Shown here piece by piece: positions 23,032 through 32,904 of a stretch of DNA of 64,000 nucleotides; position 1 is the stretch's first letter; each line of letters opens with the position of its first letter. The stretch is from Oscillospiraceae bacterium (GTDB lineage: Bacteria; Bacillota_A; Clostridia; Oscillospirales; Oscillospiraceae). The stretch covers positions 1 to 64,000 of the forward strand of contig JAFUCD010000007.1 in assembly GCA_017459865.1 (NCBI GenBank), in the 5' to 3' direction. The translations under genes were made by a program, and so were the position numbers. Under the pieces are notes generated by a model. It saw nothing but the letters and a program-made list of their open reading frames with translations. It had not been told where the DNA came from and ran no database searches.

Positions 23032-23922
23032 TTGACGGATGCTGTTTGCCTCGAACGCTACGAGGGATATCTGCGCGACGTGAAAAAGTCCTCTCAGAAC
23101 ACGCGCTCCTCCTATCTGCGGGACGTGCGTCAACTGGGCGATTATCTTTCCACACACACCGCTGCGACTCTGGATACCGCGGATGAAGACGAGCTCTGCG
23201 ACTATATCGAATGGATGCGTTCCAACGGGAAGTCTGTCGCAACCGTCTCCAGAGCGATCGCCTCTCTGAAGAATTTCTATCAGTATCTCGTCAGTCAGGA
23301 CGTCGTGGAGCACAATCCGACGGGCAAGCTCGTGCCGGACAAGACCACACAGAAGCTGCCGCAGATCCTGACGGCAAAGGAAGTGGAAACGCTGCTGGAG
23401 CAGCCGCAGTGCGTCGATGTCAAGGGCTATCGCGACCGCGCGATGCTGGAGCTGCTGTATGCGACCGGCATCCGTGTCAGCGAGCTGATCTCGCTGAACA
23501 TCACGGACGTGAATCTGAACGCCGCTGTGATCCGCTGCCAGACGCGCGACAAGATCCGGATCATCCCGGTCTATCAGGCTGCGATCAGCGCGCTCTCGGA
23601 GTATATCAACTTCGTGCGCCCGCAGATGATCGCGTCTCCCGACGAACAGTCGCTGTTTGTCAACATCAGCGGCGAGCGTATGTCGCGCCAGGGGTTTTGG
23701 AAGATCATCAAATCCTACCAGAAGAAGGCGGGCATCGAGAAGACCATCACACCGCATACGCTGCGCCATTCCTTCGCGGCGCATCTGCTGGAAAACGGCG
23801 CTGATCTGCATTCCATCCAGGAAATGCTGGGGCACTCTGACATCTCCTCGACGCAGGTCTATTCTCATCTCGTCAAAAAACAGCTCAAGGATGTTTACGC
23901 CAAAGCGCATCCGCGAGCGTGA
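23032..23922 (+). CDS. xerD: Tyrosine recombinase XerD-like
   Basis: A 296-residue tyrosine recombinase with an N-terminal SAM-like core-binding domain (about 1-95) and a catalytic domain. Active-site residues are present: R148 (TGIRVSEL), K174 region, H242 and R245 (HTLRH), H268 (LGHSD) and the nucleophile Y277. It resolves chromosome dimers at dif with XerC or a paralogue. A TTG start at 23032 follows GAGGAGGG; no better start exists. It follows the SpoIIM-like gene by 45 bases and ends at a terminator. Confidence 0.93.
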   Translation: MTDAVCLERYEGYLRDVKKSSQNTRSSYLRDVRQLGDYLSTHTAATLDTADEDELCDYIEWMRSNGKSVATVSRAIASLKNFYQYLVSQDVVEHNPTGKLVPDKTTQKLPQILTAKEVETLLEQPQCVDVKGYRDRAMLELLYATGIRVSELISLNITDVNLNAAVIRCQTRDKIRIIPVYQAAISALSEYINFVRPQMIASPDEQSLFVNISGERMSRQGFWKIIKSYQKKAGIEKTITPHTLRHSFAAHLLENGADLHSIQEMLGHSDISSTQVYSHLVKKQLKDVYAKAHPRA

Positions 23923-23935
23923 TCCAAAGAAGCTT

Positions 23936-23975
23936 AACGGCACATATCCGAAGTCACCGGATATGTGCCGTTTTG
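23936..23975 (+). terminator. Terminator after xerD
   Basis: A 15-bp perfect stem (23936-23950 with 23958-23972) with a 7-base loop and TTTT. Confidence 0.85.
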
Positions 23976-24024
23976 CGCTTTTTGTCTCAGAAAAGGGAGC
24001 CATTCAGAAAAGCATAAAATTGCC

Positions 24025-24053
24025 TTGCAAGAATTTCGGAAATCCGATATAAT
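24025..24053 (+). promoter_or_regulatory. SigA promoter of the ybaK-uvrA-recD2 unit
   Basis: TTGCAA (24025-24030), 17 bases and TATAAT (24048-24053). Confidence 0.75.
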
Positions 24054-24106
24054 AAATAAGTTAATGTATCTGTATTCTGGCGATACTGCGGCGCGAGGTG
24101 ATCAGA

Positions 24107-24595
24107 GTGGCAAAGCGCGATCATAACAAAACCAATGTGATGCGGATCCTGGATCAGAAAAAGATCCCCTATACGGATCTGTACTACCCGCATGACGATG
24201 AAGCGGTGGACGGCGTGACTGTCGCCGGATTGACTGGGCTTGCGGTGGAAACGGTGTTCAAAACACTGGTCGCGCGCGGCGCGAGCAAAACGCCCTATGT
24301 GTTCGTGATCCCGGTCGCGCAGGAGCTGGATCTGAAAAAGGCGGCAAAGGCGGTCGGCGAAAAATCGATCGCCATGCTCCATGTCTCTGAGCTTTTGGGG
24401 CTCACGGGCTATGTGCGCGGCGGCTGCTCTCCGGTCGGGATGAAAAAGCAGTTTGCGACCGTGATCGATGACAGCGCCTGCTCGCTTCCGGCCATCGCGG
24501 TCAGCGCGGGAAAGATCGGCGCGCAGGTCGTGCTGGATCCGCATGCGCTCTGCGACCTGATCCGCGGCAGCTTTGCGCCGCTCACCATTGCATAA
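24107..24595 (+). CDS. ybaK: Cys-tRNA(Pro)/Cys-tRNA(Cys) deacylase YbaK/EbsC
   Basis: A 162-residue trans-editing deacylase that hydrolyses mischarged tRNAs. Family features are [30 protein letters not shown], the [13 protein letters not shown] loop with its conserved lysines, [16 protein letters not shown] and a final [17 protein letters not shown] at 24107 following GAGGTGAT is preferred to a GTG nine bases upstream. It heads a cluster with uvrA and recD2. A second, more distant YbaK-fold protein lies at 50011-50490. Confidence 0.9.
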   Translation: MAKRDHNKTNVMRILDQKKIPYTDLYYPHDDEAVDGVTVAGLTGLAVETVFKTLVARGASKTPYVFVIPVAQELDLKKAAKAVGEKSIAMLHVSELLGLTGYVRGGCSPVGMKKQFATVIDDSACSLPAIAVSAGKIGAQVVLDPHALCDLIRGSFAPLTIA

Positions 24596-24610
24596 ACTAC
24601 TGGAGGAAAT

Positions 24611-27460
24611 ATGCGCGATTCGATATCTGTGCGCGGTGCGCGCGCAAACAACCTGAAAAACATCAATGTGGATCTGCCGCGCGATCGGCTGGTCGTGATG
24701 ACCGGCCTTTCGGGCTCCGGCAAATCCAGCCTTGCTTTTGATACGATCTTTGCCGAGGGGCAGCGCCGCTATGTGGAAAGCCTCTCCTCGTACGCCCGGC
24801 AGTTTCTCGGGCAGATGGATAAGCCGGACGTGGATTCCATTGACGGGATGTCGCCCGCGATCTCCATCGATCAGAAAACGACCAGCCGAAATCCGCGCTC
24901 TACCGTTGGCACCGTGACGGAGATCTATGATTATCTGCGTCTGCTCTGGGCGCGCGTCGGCATTCCGCATTGCCCGAACTGCGGAAAGGAGATCCGCCGC
25001 CAAACGGTCGATCAGATCGTCGATCAGATCCGCGCCCTGCCGGAGGCCAGCCGCGTGCAGATCATGGCGCCGGTCGTCCGCGCGCGCAAGGGCGAATATG
25101 TAAAGGTATTTGAAGACGCCCGCCGCTCCGGCTATGTACGCGTGCGTGTCGACGGCTCCATGTATGATCTCTCGGAGGAGATCCGGCTTGACAAGAATCT
25201 GAAGCACAACATCGAGATCGTGGTGGACCGTGTTGTGATCCGCCCCGATATGAACCGCCGCCTGACAGACGCCGTGGAGACCGCCTCCGCGCTCTCCGGC
25301 GGTCTGGTGCTTGCGTCGGTCATGGAGCCGGAGCAGGAGCTGCTGTTTTCGCAGAACTACGCCTGCGAGGACTGCGGCATCTCGATCGAAGAGGTCACGC
25401 CGCGCATGTTCTCGTTCAACAATCCCTACGGCGCCTGCCCGACCTGCGGCGGGCTCGGGACACAGCTGCGCGTCGATCCGGACCTCATCGTGCCGGATCC
25501 GTCGCTTTCGGTCATGGAGGGCGCGATCGTCGCAAGCGGCTGGGCAAAGCCGCGCGAGGACACCGTCAGCCGCATGTATTATGAGGCGCTGGCGAAGAAA
25601 TATCGCTTCAAGCTTTCCACGCCGTTCCGGGACCTCCCGAAGGCCGCGAAGGATGCGTTCTTTTATGGTACCGGCGACGAAAAGCTGGTCATGCATTACG
25701 ACACCGAGCGCGGCAAGGGCACGCTTTCGCGTCCGTTTGAGGGGATCGTGAACAATCTCGAGCGGCGCTATCACGAGACGCAAAGTCCCGGTATGCGAAC
25801 CGATCTCGAGGCATGCATGGGCGAGATCGATTGTCCGACCTGCCGCGGAGCAAGGCTGAAGAAGGAAGTCCTCGCCGTCACGGTCGGCGATATGAATATC
25901 ACGGATTTCACGCACCTGCCTATCACGGAAGAGCTGGCTTTTTTAGAGCAGCTGCAGCTGACCGGCAAAGAGGCCGTGATCGCCGAGACCATCCTGCACG
26001 AGATCCGCGTGCGTCTGCGGTTCTTGCAGGACGTCGGATTGGAGTATCTGACGCTCTCACGCGCCGCGGGCACGCTCTCGGGCGGTGAGAGTCAGCGTAT
26101 TCGTCTCGCGACGCAGATCGGCTCCTCGCTCATGGGTGTGCTGTACATCCTGGACGAGCCGTCGATCGGTCTGCATCAGCGCGACAATGAAAAGCTGCTG
26201 CAGACGCTGTTTCGCCTGCGCGATCTCGGAAACACGCTGATCGTCGTGGAGCACGACGAGGATACGATGCACGCCGCGGACTATATCGTGGACATCGGTC
26301 CCGGCGCCGGCGTTCACGGCGGGGAAGTGGTGTGCGCCGGTTCGATCGAGGACATCTGCGCCTGCGAACGCTCTGTCACAGGACAGTATCTCTCAGGCAA
26401 GCGATCCATTCCCGTTCCGACCGAGCGGCGAAAGGGGAATGGGCATTATCTGCGCATCCGCGGCGCTGCGCAGAATAACCTCAAGCACATCGACGTGGAC
26501 ATTCCGCTCGGCACCATGACGTGTGTCACGGGCGTTTCCGGCAGCGGAAAATCTTCGCTGATCAACGATATCCTCTATAAAAAACTCGCCTCTCAGCTGC
26601 ATCGTGCAAAGCTTCGGCCCGGTAAATGCGACGGGATCGAGGGGCTGGAATATATCGATAAGGTGATCGCCATCGATCAAAGCCCGATCGGACGCTCGCC
26701 GCGCTCGAATCCCGCGACCTACACGGGGCTGTTTGACGATATCCGGACGCTCTTTGCCTCAACACAGGACGCAAAGCTGCGCGGCTATCATGCCGGAAGA
26801 TTTTCGTTCAACACCCGCGGCGGACGCTGCGAGGCCTGCGCCGGGGATGGACTGCTGAAGATCGAGATGCACTTCCTTCCGGACGTCTATGTCCCCTGCG
26901 AGGTGTGCCACGGCAAGCGCTATAATCGTGAAACGCTGGAGGTGCGCTTTAAGGGCAAGAGCATTGCTGACGTTCTGGACATGACCATCGAGGAAGCGGT
27001 GGATTTCTTTCAGAATCAGGAGAAGATCCGCGCGCGGCTCGCTGTGCTCAATGAGGTCGGTCTCGGCTATGTGAAGCTCGGTCAGCCGGCGACGACGCTC
27101 TCGGGCGGCGAGGCGCAGCGCATCAAGCTGGCGACGGAGCTTTCCAGACGCAGCACGGGGCAGACCGTCTATGTGCTGGATGAGCCGACGACGGGTCTGC
27201 ACATTGCGGATGTACACCGGCTCACGGACATGCTCCAGCGCCTGACAGACGCCGGGAACACCGTGATCGTCATTGAGCATAACCTGCATGTGATCAAGGT
27301 TGCGGATCATATCATCGATCTCGGACCGGAGGGCGGCGTCGGCGGCGGAGAGCTCGTGTTTTCCGGCACGCCGGAGGAATGCGCCGCATGTGAAAGGAGC
27401 TATACCGGCAAATTCCTGCGCACGGTTCTTCAGCAAGACGCACACACGCATGAAGCGTGA
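24611..27460 (+). CDS. uvrA: Excinuclease ABC subunit A
   Basis: A 949-residue UvrA, the damage-sensing ATPase of nucleotide excision repair. It has two ABC ATPase modules: Walker [11 protein letters not shown] (31-40) and a second [10 protein letters not shown] near 640, with signature motifs LSGGESQR and LSGGEAQR. Zinc fingers are visible at CEDCG...CPTCGG (first) and CEACAGDG...CEVCHG (second). Length is normal. GGAGG precedes the ATG. No uvrB is in the window. Confidence 0.97.
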   Translation: MRDSISVRGARANNLKNINVDLPRDRLVVMTGLSGSGKSSLAFDTIFAEGQRRYVESLSSYARQFLGQMDKPDVDSIDGMSPAISIDQKTTSRNPRSTVGTVTEIYDYLRLLWARVGIPHCPNCGKEIRRQTVDQIVDQIRALPEASRVQIMAPVVRARKGEYVKVFEDARRSGYVRVRVDGSMYDLSEEIRLDKNLKHNIEIVVDRVVIRPDMNRRLTDAVETASALSGGLVLASVMEPEQELLFSQNYACEDCGISIEEVTPRMFSFNNPYGACPTCGGLGTQLRVDPDLIVPDPSLSVMEGAIVASGWAKPREDTVSRMYYEALAKKYRFKLSTPFRDLPKAAKDAFFYGTGDEKLVMHYDTERGKGTLSRPFEGIVNNLERRYHETQSPGMRTDLEACMGEIDCPTCRGARLKKEVLAVTVGDMNITDFTHLPITEELAFLEQLQLTGKEAVIAETILHEIRVRLRFLQDVGLEYLTLSRAAGTLSGGESQRIRLATQIGSSLMGVLYILDEPSIGLHQRDNEKLLQTLFRLRDLGNTLIVVEHDEDTMHAADYIVDIGPGAGVHGGEVVCAGSIEDICACERSVTGQYLSGKRSIPVPTERRKGNGHYLRIRGAAQNNLKHIDVDIPLGTMTCVTGVSGSGKSSLINDILYKKLASQLHRAKLRPGKCDGIEGLEYIDKVIAIDQSPIGRSPRSNPATYTGLFDDIRTLFASTQDAKLRGYHAGRFSFNTRGGRCEACAGDGLLKIEMHFLPDVYVPCEVCHGKRYNRETLEVRFKGKSIADVLDMTIEEAVDFFQNQEKIRARLAVLNEVGLGYVKLGQPATTLSGGEAQRIKLATELSRRSTGQTVYVLDEPTTGLHIADVHRLTDMLQRLTDAGNTVIVIEHNLHVIKVADHIIDLGPEGGVGGGELVFSGTPEECAACERSYTGKFLRTVLQQDAHTHEA

Positions 27461-27487
27461 CATAGAATGCCCGCGGGAGGCGATTCT

Positions 27488-27811
27488 ATGTTGCTAAAAA
27501 CGCTGTGCATTGCCGCGGTTGCTGTGATCGCTGCGGCCGTCTTCTGGCTGATCCACGGCGCGCTGCTGCTGCCGATCCGCAGCGGAAGCTGCGAATCGAT
27601 CACGATCACAGTATCCGCCTTCGGCGAAGCGCCGGAGCTTGAAATGCAGCTGCGCGGACTGCTATGGCTGCGCAGCCATGGCTTGATCCCATGCCGGATC
27701 TGCATCGAAGACGCAGGGCTTTCGGCGGAGTCCGCCGCGGTCGCGCGCTGCTTCGCCGCGGAATACGGGATCATTGTCTCCGATAAGAGAGGAACAGACA
27801 TTCATGGATGA
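27488..27811 (+). CDS. Small membrane-anchored protein of unknown function, 107 aa
   Basis: An N-terminal transmembrane helix (about residues 4-28) is followed by a soluble domain of about 75 residues reading as alternating strand and helix (SITITVSAFGEAPELEMQLRGLLWLR..., CRICIEDAGLSAESAAVARCF). Three cysteines lie in the soluble part. GGGAGG precedes the ATG at 27488. It lies between uvrA and recD2 and overlaps recD2 by eight bases, so it should be co-expressed with two DNA-processing enzymes. I do not recognise the family. Confidence 0.65.
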   Translation: MLLKTLCIAAVAVIAAAVFWLIHGALLLPIRSGSCESITITVSAFGEAPELEMQLRGLLWLRSHGLIPCRICIEDAGLSAESAAVARCFAAEYGIIVSDKRGTDIHG

Positions 27812-30029
27812 AACCAAAGTGCTGCTGGAGATCAGCGGCAGTATCTCTTCCATCATCTATCAAAATGAAGAAAACGGCTATACGATCCTGCGGCTTGACG
27901 CCGATGACGGCAACCAGATCACGGTCCTCGGCTGCATCCCGTTTGCCGCGCCCGGCGAGCTGATCACGGTCAGCGGGCTCTGGTCCCATCACGCGGCGCA
28001 CGGAATGCAGTTCAAAGCGGAGTTTGTGGAGCGGACCATGCCGGAGACGGCGGACGCGATCTATCAGTATCTGGCGGGACACACAGTGCGCGGGATCGGA
28101 CCTGCGACGGCGGCGCTCATGGTACAGCGCTTCGGCGCGGAGACGCTGAACGTGTTGGAATTTCAGCCGGAAAAGCTCTGTGAGATCCGTGGGATCAGCA
28201 TGCAGAAGGCGAAAGAGATGTCCACGCAGTTTCGCAAGCAGGTCGGCCTGCGGCGCCTGATCGAGTATCTGGCGACGGCGGATATCCGTCCTGTCGTTGC
28301 CGCTCGCGCCTATCAGACCTACGGTGAGCGCGCGCTGGAGCTGGTGCATGAAAATCCGTATATTCTGACCGAGGACGAGATCGGCGCGACCTTCTCCGAG
28401 GCGGACACGCTTGCGCTGCTCCACGGCTTTGAGAATGACAGTCCCGAGCGCGTGCTGGCGGCGATCCAGTTTGAGCTTGCCTACAATGCGCATGTCGGGC
28501 ACAGCTTTATCCCGCGCGGCAAGCTGATCAAGGTCACGTCTGAGATGATCGGCGTGCCGCAGGAGCTTGCAGCGGAACGCTTGGAGGAGCTTCTGGAGCG
28601 GCAGCAGCTCGTTTGCCAGCAGGTCGTGAATGTGGAGGCCTGCTATCTGGCGCGGCTGTATGAAGATGAGAGCTATGTGGCAGAACGCCTGCTCTCCATG
28701 GCGCAGGAGGAATATCGCTATGAGCCGGATTATGACCGCATCATTTCCGGCATTGAGACGCAGTTGGATATCACGTTTGCCGAGCAGCAGAAGCAGGCAA
28801 TCGAGCTTGCGTGCCGTCATCAGGTCGTTGCGCTGACGGGCGGTCCCGGCACCGGAAAAACCACTTCGATCCGCGCAATCCTCGCGCTATTTGATGCGCT
28901 GAAGCTGGAGACCTGTCTTGCCGCGCCTACGGGCCGTGCCGCCAAGCGCATGAGCGAGCTGACCGGCGAGGAGGCGCAGACAATACACCGTCTGCTCGAG
29001 GCCGGGATCTCCGAGGACGGCAGGGAGACTGTTTTCCGCAAGGATGAGGACGATCCGCTTGCCTGTGACGCCGTGATCCTGGACGAATGCTCCATGGTGG
29101 ATATTTCGCTGATGAGCGCGCTGCTGCGTGCGCTTCCGGCTGACTGCAGACTTATTTTGGTCGGCGACGCGGATCAGCTGCCGTCTGTCGGTCCGGGAAG
29201 TGTGTTCTCCGGCATCATTCGCAGCGGAGTGATCCCGTCGGTTCGCCTTACGGAGATCTTTCGACAGGAGGCGGGCAGCAAGATCGTCGCTTATGCGCAC
29301 GCGATCAATCGCGGCGAGCACCCGCAGCTGACGGACAACAAGGGAGATTTCTTTTTCCTGCGCCGCAAATCACCCGAAAAGGCGGCGGAGACCATCGTGG
29401 AGCTCTGCTCCACGCGTCTGCCGCAGAAAATGGGGATCCCGCCCGAGGAGATCCAGGTACTCACACCTACGCGCAAATATGCCACAGGCTCGATCGCGCT
29501 CAACGCGGTTCTGCAGGAGGCGCTGAACCCGCCGTCGGAAAACAAGCGGGAGAAGGTGTTCGGCGAAAAGATTTTCCGCGAGGGCGACCGCGTGATGCAG
29601 ATCCGCAATAATTATGATATCGTACTGAAAAACATTGCCGGTCTCACATGCGGACTGGGCGTCTTCAACGGGGACGTCGGTAAGATCGTCTCGCTCGATC
29701 CGACGACAGAGACCTTCACGGTCTCCTATGATGACAAGCTGGCGTCGTACAGCTTTGAGATGTTCAATGAGATCGAGCACGCGTGGGCAATGACCGTGCA
29801 CAAATCGCAGGGCAGCGAATACCGCGCCGTGATCTTTGCGATCGGAAAAGCCGCGCCCATGCTTCAGACCCGCAGCATCCTGTATACCGGGATCACGCGT
29901 GCAAAGAAGCTGCTGATCGCGGTCGGCGACGACGATACCGCGCACCTGATGATCGACCGTGAACGGCAGGGAAGACGCTATTGCGGACTTCGTGCCCGCC
30001 TGTGCGGAGAATACGGACCGATCACATGA
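27804..30029 (+). CDS. recD2: RecD2-type ATP-dependent DNA helicase
   Basis: A 741-residue SF1 helicase of the stand-alone RecD2 family: an N-terminal OB-like domain (about 1-80), helix-hairpin-helix repeats, Walker A GGPGTGKTT (about 348-356), Walker B DECSM, and C-terminal motifs including VHKSQGSEY and YTGITRAKK. RecD2 unwinds DNA 5' to 3' without RecBC and takes part in repair and replication restart. The ATG at 27804 overlaps the upstream small gene; a start 30 bases earlier is less family-like. The stop overlaps the next ATG (ATGA). Confidence 0.93.
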   Translation: MDETKVLLEISGSISSIIYQNEENGYTILRLDADDGNQITVLGCIPFAAPGELITVSGLWSHHAAHGMQFKAEFVERTMPETADAIYQYLAGHTVRGIGPATAALMVQRFGAETLNVLEFQPEKLCEIRGISMQKAKEMSTQFRKQVGLRRLIEYLATADIRPVVAARAYQTYGERALELVHENPYILTEDEIGATFSEADTLALLHGFENDSPERVLAAIQFELAYNAHVGHSFIPRGKLIKVTSEMIGVPQELAAERLEELLERQQLVCQQVVNVEACYLARLYEDESYVAERLLSMAQEEYRYEPDYDRIISGIETQLDITFAEQQKQAIELACRHQVVALTGGPGTGKTTSIRAILALFDALKLETCLAAPTGRAAKRMSELTGEEAQTIHRLLEAGISEDGRETVFRKDEDDPLACDAVILDECSMVDISLMSALLRALPADCRLILVGDADQLPSVGPGSVFSGIIRSGVIPSVRLTEIFRQEAGSKIVAYAHAINRGEHPQLTDNKGDFFFLRRKSPEKAAETIVELCSTRLPQKMGIPPEEIQVLTPTRKYATGSIALNAVLQEALNPPSENKREKVFGEKIFREGDRVMQIRNNYDIVLKNIAGLTCGLGVFNGDVGKIVSLDPTTETFTVSYDDKLASYSFEMFNEIEHAWAMTVHKSQGSEYRAVIFAIGKAAPMLQTRSILYTGITRAKKLLIAVGDDDTAHLMIDRERQGRRYCGLRARLCGEYGPIT

Positions 30030-30679
30030 AGCTTCGAACCTTTCTGCTGGATCTGGTTTTCCCGCCGCGCTGCGCCTTCTGCCGCAGACTCGTGGACAAC
30101 GGTGAGATCCGCGTCTGTGAACGGTGCGAAAAGGATCTGCCGAAAACGACGCAGGACGGCAAACAGAAAAAGGACTTTGTGAAGTGCTGTGTCGCACCGT
30201 TTTATTATGAAAAGGACGTCCGCACGTCCTTGCTGCGCTTCAAGTTCGGCAACACTCCGGGATATGCGCAAGCATACGCGCCGTTTGTCGCCGACTGTAT
30301 TCGCAATTCGCTCGCACAGGAATGGGACATCCTTTCGTGGGTCCCGGTTAGCCGGAGACGGCTGCGCGAGCGCGGCTATGATCAGGCGGAGCTGCTGTGC
30401 CGCGCCGTGGCCGAGGAGCTGGATACGGAGGCGGTGCGGCTCCTGGTCAAGCATCGCCACACAAAGGCGCAGTCTGCGACCGGCAGCGCGGAAAAGAGAC
30501 GCGCCAATATTGCCGACGCCTACCGCCTGTATCCCGGAGCAGATGTGAAAGGAAAGCGTATCCTGATCCTGGATGACATCATTACGACCGGCTCAACGCT
30601 CACGGAGTGTGCCAGGACCCTCGGGTTGGCCGGAGCTGACAGCGTGTGCTGCGCGACCGTCGCCCGGCAGCGGGATTGA
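30026..30679 (+). CDS. ComF family phosphoribosyltransferase-like protein
   Basis: A 217-residue ComF-type protein: an N-terminal zinc-binding segment (CAFCRRLVDNGEIRVCERCEK, about 15-35), conserved SWVPVSRRRLRERGYDQAELL and HRHTKAQSATGSAEKRRAN, and a PRPP-binding loop ILILDDIITTGSTLTE. ComFC-type proteins act in DNA uptake with the ComFA helicase, but no comFA gene is adjacent. Coupling to recD2 (ATGA overlap) suggests a link with single-stranded DNA handling. Confidence 0.85.
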   Translation: MKLRTFLLDLVFPPRCAFCRRLVDNGEIRVCERCEKDLPKTTQDGKQKKDFVKCCVAPFYYEKDVRTSLLRFKFGNTPGYAQAYAPFVADCIRNSLAQEWDILSWVPVSRRRLRERGYDQAELLCRAVAEELDTEAVRLLVKHRHTKAQSATGSAEKRRANIADAYRLYPGADVKGKRILILDDIITTGSTLTECARTLGLAGADSVCCATVARQRD

Positions 30680-30749
30680 CCCCGCACGATTTCGGATACA
30701 ATGATATGCAGATACCGTCCGCTTCGGCGGCATTACGGAGGAATAGACT

Positions 30750-31781
30750 ATGTTGATTTTTGAACGCGATATCGCCATCGATCTCGGCACCAGCAACATT
30801 CTGGTTTATGTGCGCGGCAAGGGCATCATGCTGCGTGAGCCCGCGATCGTTGCCGTGGACAAGTACACAGGGCAGCTGCTCAAGGTCGGTCAGGACGCGC
30901 AGAAAATGCTGGGGCGGACGCCGGCGAACATCGTTGCGATCCACCCGATCAGCGCGGGCGTGATCTCCGATTACGATATGACGGCGGCGATGCTCCATGA
31001 GCTGATCGGCAGGGTGACCTCCTTCAGCCTGTTCAAGCCCCGCGTGCTTGTGACCGTTCCCAGCAGCGTGACGGGCGTTGAGGAGCGCAATGTCATTGAC
31101 GCGGTGATCGAAGCCGGAGCGCGCAAGGTGTATCTGACCGAATCCGCTGTCGCCACCGCCGCGGGCGCCGGGATCGATATCACGAAGCCGGACGGACACA
31201 TGATCATCGACATCGGCGGTGGTACGACGGAGATCGCCATCGTATCGCTCGGCGGTGTGGTCGAGTGCGAATCCATCAAGATCGGCGGCGACGCTTTTGA
31301 TGAGGCGATCATCCGCTACATCCGCCGCAAGCACAACATTCTGATCGGCAAGCGTACGGCAGAGGATCTGAAGATCAACATCGGCTGTCTGGTCCAGCGC
31401 ACCGAGGTCGGGATCCAGGAGGTCAAGGGCCGTGATCTCAATACCGGACTGCCGACCTCGATCAAGGTGAGCTCTGTGGAGCTCGTGGAGGCGATCGCCG
31501 AGCCTGCGGCGCAGATCCTGGAGTCTGTGCACATGGTGCTCGAGCGGACGCCGCCGGAGCTGGTATCCGATCTGACAGAAAACGGCATCTACATGTCCGG
31601 CGGCGGCAGTCTTATCTATGGCTTCGATCGTCTGATCCAGCGCGACACCGGCGTGCCGACCGTCGTCGTCGAGGACCCGCTTGCGTGCTCCGCGTTCGGC
31701 GCCGGAAAGCTGCTCCTGCGTTTGGACGATATGCCGGACGGCATGGTGAATCTCGCGCGCAGACGTCAGCTTCAGGAATAA
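30750..31781 (+). CDS. mreB: MreB/Mbl family actin-like rod-shape protein
   Basis: A 343-residue bacterial actin. Phosphate-binding loops DLGTSNILVYVRGKGI (residues 8-23) and DIGGGTTEIAIVSLGG (about 155-170), and the C-terminal YMSGGGSLIYGF adenosine motif, are intact. MreB filaments guide cell-wall synthesis in rods. It stands alone, without mreC and mreD, which suggests an Mbl- or MreBH-like paralogue; sequence alone does not separate them. A TTGACC/TACAAT pair with only 15 bases between them (30676-30702) is a weak promoter candidate. Confidence 0.92.
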   Translation: MLIFERDIAIDLGTSNILVYVRGKGIMLREPAIVAVDKYTGQLLKVGQDAQKMLGRTPANIVAIHPISAGVISDYDMTAAMLHELIGRVTSFSLFKPRVLVTVPSSVTGVEERNVIDAVIEAGARKVYLTESAVATAAGAGIDITKPDGHMIIDIGGGTTEIAIVSLGGVVECESIKIGGDAFDEAIIRYIRRKHNILIGKRTAEDLKINIGCLVQRTEVGIQEVKGRDLNTGLPTSIKVSSVELVEAIAEPAAQILESVHMVLERTPPELVSDLTENGIYMSGGGSLIYGFDRLIQRDTGVPTVVVEDPLACSAFGAGKLLLRLDDMPDGMVNLARRRQLQE

Positions 31782-31784
31782 TAA

Positions 31785-31825
31785 AACGTTCGGGGCGTCT
31801 GCCTGCGGCAGACGCCCCGAACGTT
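31785..31825. repeat. 19-bp perfect inverted repeat between convergent genes
   Basis: 31785-31803 pairs perfectly with 31807-31825 around a TGC loop. No T-tract follows on either strand. It lies between mreB and the convergent hydrolase gene and probably ends or protects both transcripts. Confidence 0.65.
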
Positions 31826-31857
31826 AAGACGTTAAGAAATGGTTTGAACAGAACGGA

Positions 31858-32787
31858 TCAGAGCTTGCTGTTGACCCATTCGAGGATGTCGTTGTAGACC
31901 TCTTCCTTGTTGATCTCGTTGAGCATTTCATGACGACCGTTGGGATAGAGCTTCAGCTTCACGTCCTGCATGCCCGTGTCGATGAAGCGCTCATAGACCT
32001 TCTTGGTGCCCTTGCCCCAGTCGCCCACGGGATCCATGTCGCCGGAGTAGAAGTACACGGGCATGGTCTTGTTCATCTTCTGGAGGTTCTCTTCCTTCCA
32101 GATGAACTGCAGGCCGCCCATCATGTCGCGCATCAGACCGCAGGAGGCGAGCATGCCGCACATGGGGTCGGCGATGTAGGCGTCAACAACGGCGGGATCG
32201 CGCGTCAGCCAGTCGAACTTGGTGCGCACACTGTCGAATTTCTTGTTGTAGCCGCCGAACGCCATGCTGTCAAGCTGCTCGTCGGGGTGATTGGCGCCGT
32301 ACTTGTTGCAGTGCATGTTGGCCATGGCCTTGCCGGCGGCGACCACGACGCCGGGGTTCTGGCCGGTGCCGCTGATGATAACGCCCTTGAGCACATCGGG
32401 GTGCTTGATGATGTAGGTTCTGGTCAGGAAGCTGCCCATGCTGTGCCCCAGCAGGAAGTAGGGGACGTCAGGATACTTGGCAGACTCCAGGCGGCGCAGG
32501 CGGTCCATATCCTCCACGACCATATCCCAGCCGTTTTCCTCGCCGAAGAAGCAGTATTCACTCTCGTCCTTCGCGGTGCGGCCGTGACCGAGATGGTCGT
32601 TGGCGACGCAAACAAAGCCGTTGGAGGCCATAAACTCCATAAAGGGGACATAGCGCTTGCAATGCTCGGCGATGCCGTGCGCGATCTGCAGGACGCCGCG
32701 AACCTCGCCATCGGGGACGCATTCCACGAAGAATACGTTGTTTTTGCCGTTGCAGGACAAAAATGTAAATTCTTTCAGGGTAGGCAT
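31858..32787 (-). CDS. Alpha/beta hydrolase, monoacylglycerol lipase/lysophospholipase-like
   Basis: A 309-residue serine hydrolase of the Hydrolase_4 (monoglyceride lipase) type. Nucleophile elbow GHSMGS (about 113-118), aspartate in YSGDMDPVGDWG (about 255-265) and histidine in PNGRHEML (about 287-294) form the triad, and HGIAEHCKRYVPFMEF is the typical oxyanion-region segment. No signal peptide is present, so it acts in the cytoplasm. It is divergent from glpK: release of glycerol or glycerophospho-compounds from lipids followed by glycerol phosphorylation would make sense, but the substrate is unproven. Confidence 0.88.
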   Translation of the reverse strand: MPTLKEFTFLSCNGKNNVFFVECVPDGEVRGVLQIAHGIAEHCKRYVPFMEFMASNGFVCVANDHLGHGRTAKDESEYCFFGEENGWDMVVEDMDRLRRLESAKYPDVPYFLLGHSMGSFLTRTYIIKHPDVLKGVIISGTGQNPGVVVAAGKAMANMHCNKYGANHPDEQLDSMAFGGYNKKFDSVRTKFDWLTRDPAVVDAYIADPMCGMLASCGLMRDMMGGLQFIWKEENLQKMNKTMPVYFYSGDMDPVGDWGKGTKKVYERFIDTGMQDVKLKLYPNGRHEMLNEINKEEVYNDILEWVNSKL

Positions 32788-32831
32788 AGCATTCTTCCTT
32801 TCTCTGTGTTATAATAGCTTTATACAAGTTA

Positions 32832-32860
32832 ATTGTAGTATATTTGACGGAATACGTCAA
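32832..32860 (-). promoter_or_regulatory. SigA promoter of the hydrolase gene with overlapping palindrome
   Basis: On the minus strand, TTGACG (32860-32855), 17 bases and TACAAT (32837-32832). The -35 box is one arm of a perfect palindrome, TTGACG-GAATA-CGTCAA (32844-32860), a candidate operator placed to influence both the hydrolase gene and glpK. Confidence 0.55.
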
Positions 32861-32904
32861 TAATAAAAATGGACAAAAACAGATGGACAAAACAGGAGGT
32901 AATT

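Noticed and set aside
23032..23922. xerD as an integrase of a mobile element
   Set aside because: The neighbours are core genes, the length and motifs are those of chromosomal XerD, and no attachment-site repeats or cargo genes are present.
23987..25915. A 642-codon open frame on the minus strand opposite ybaK/uvrA
   Set aside because: It overlaps the well-supported uvrA and ybaK genes. Long antisense open frames are expected in this GC-rich coding sequence, and its translation shows no recognisable motif.
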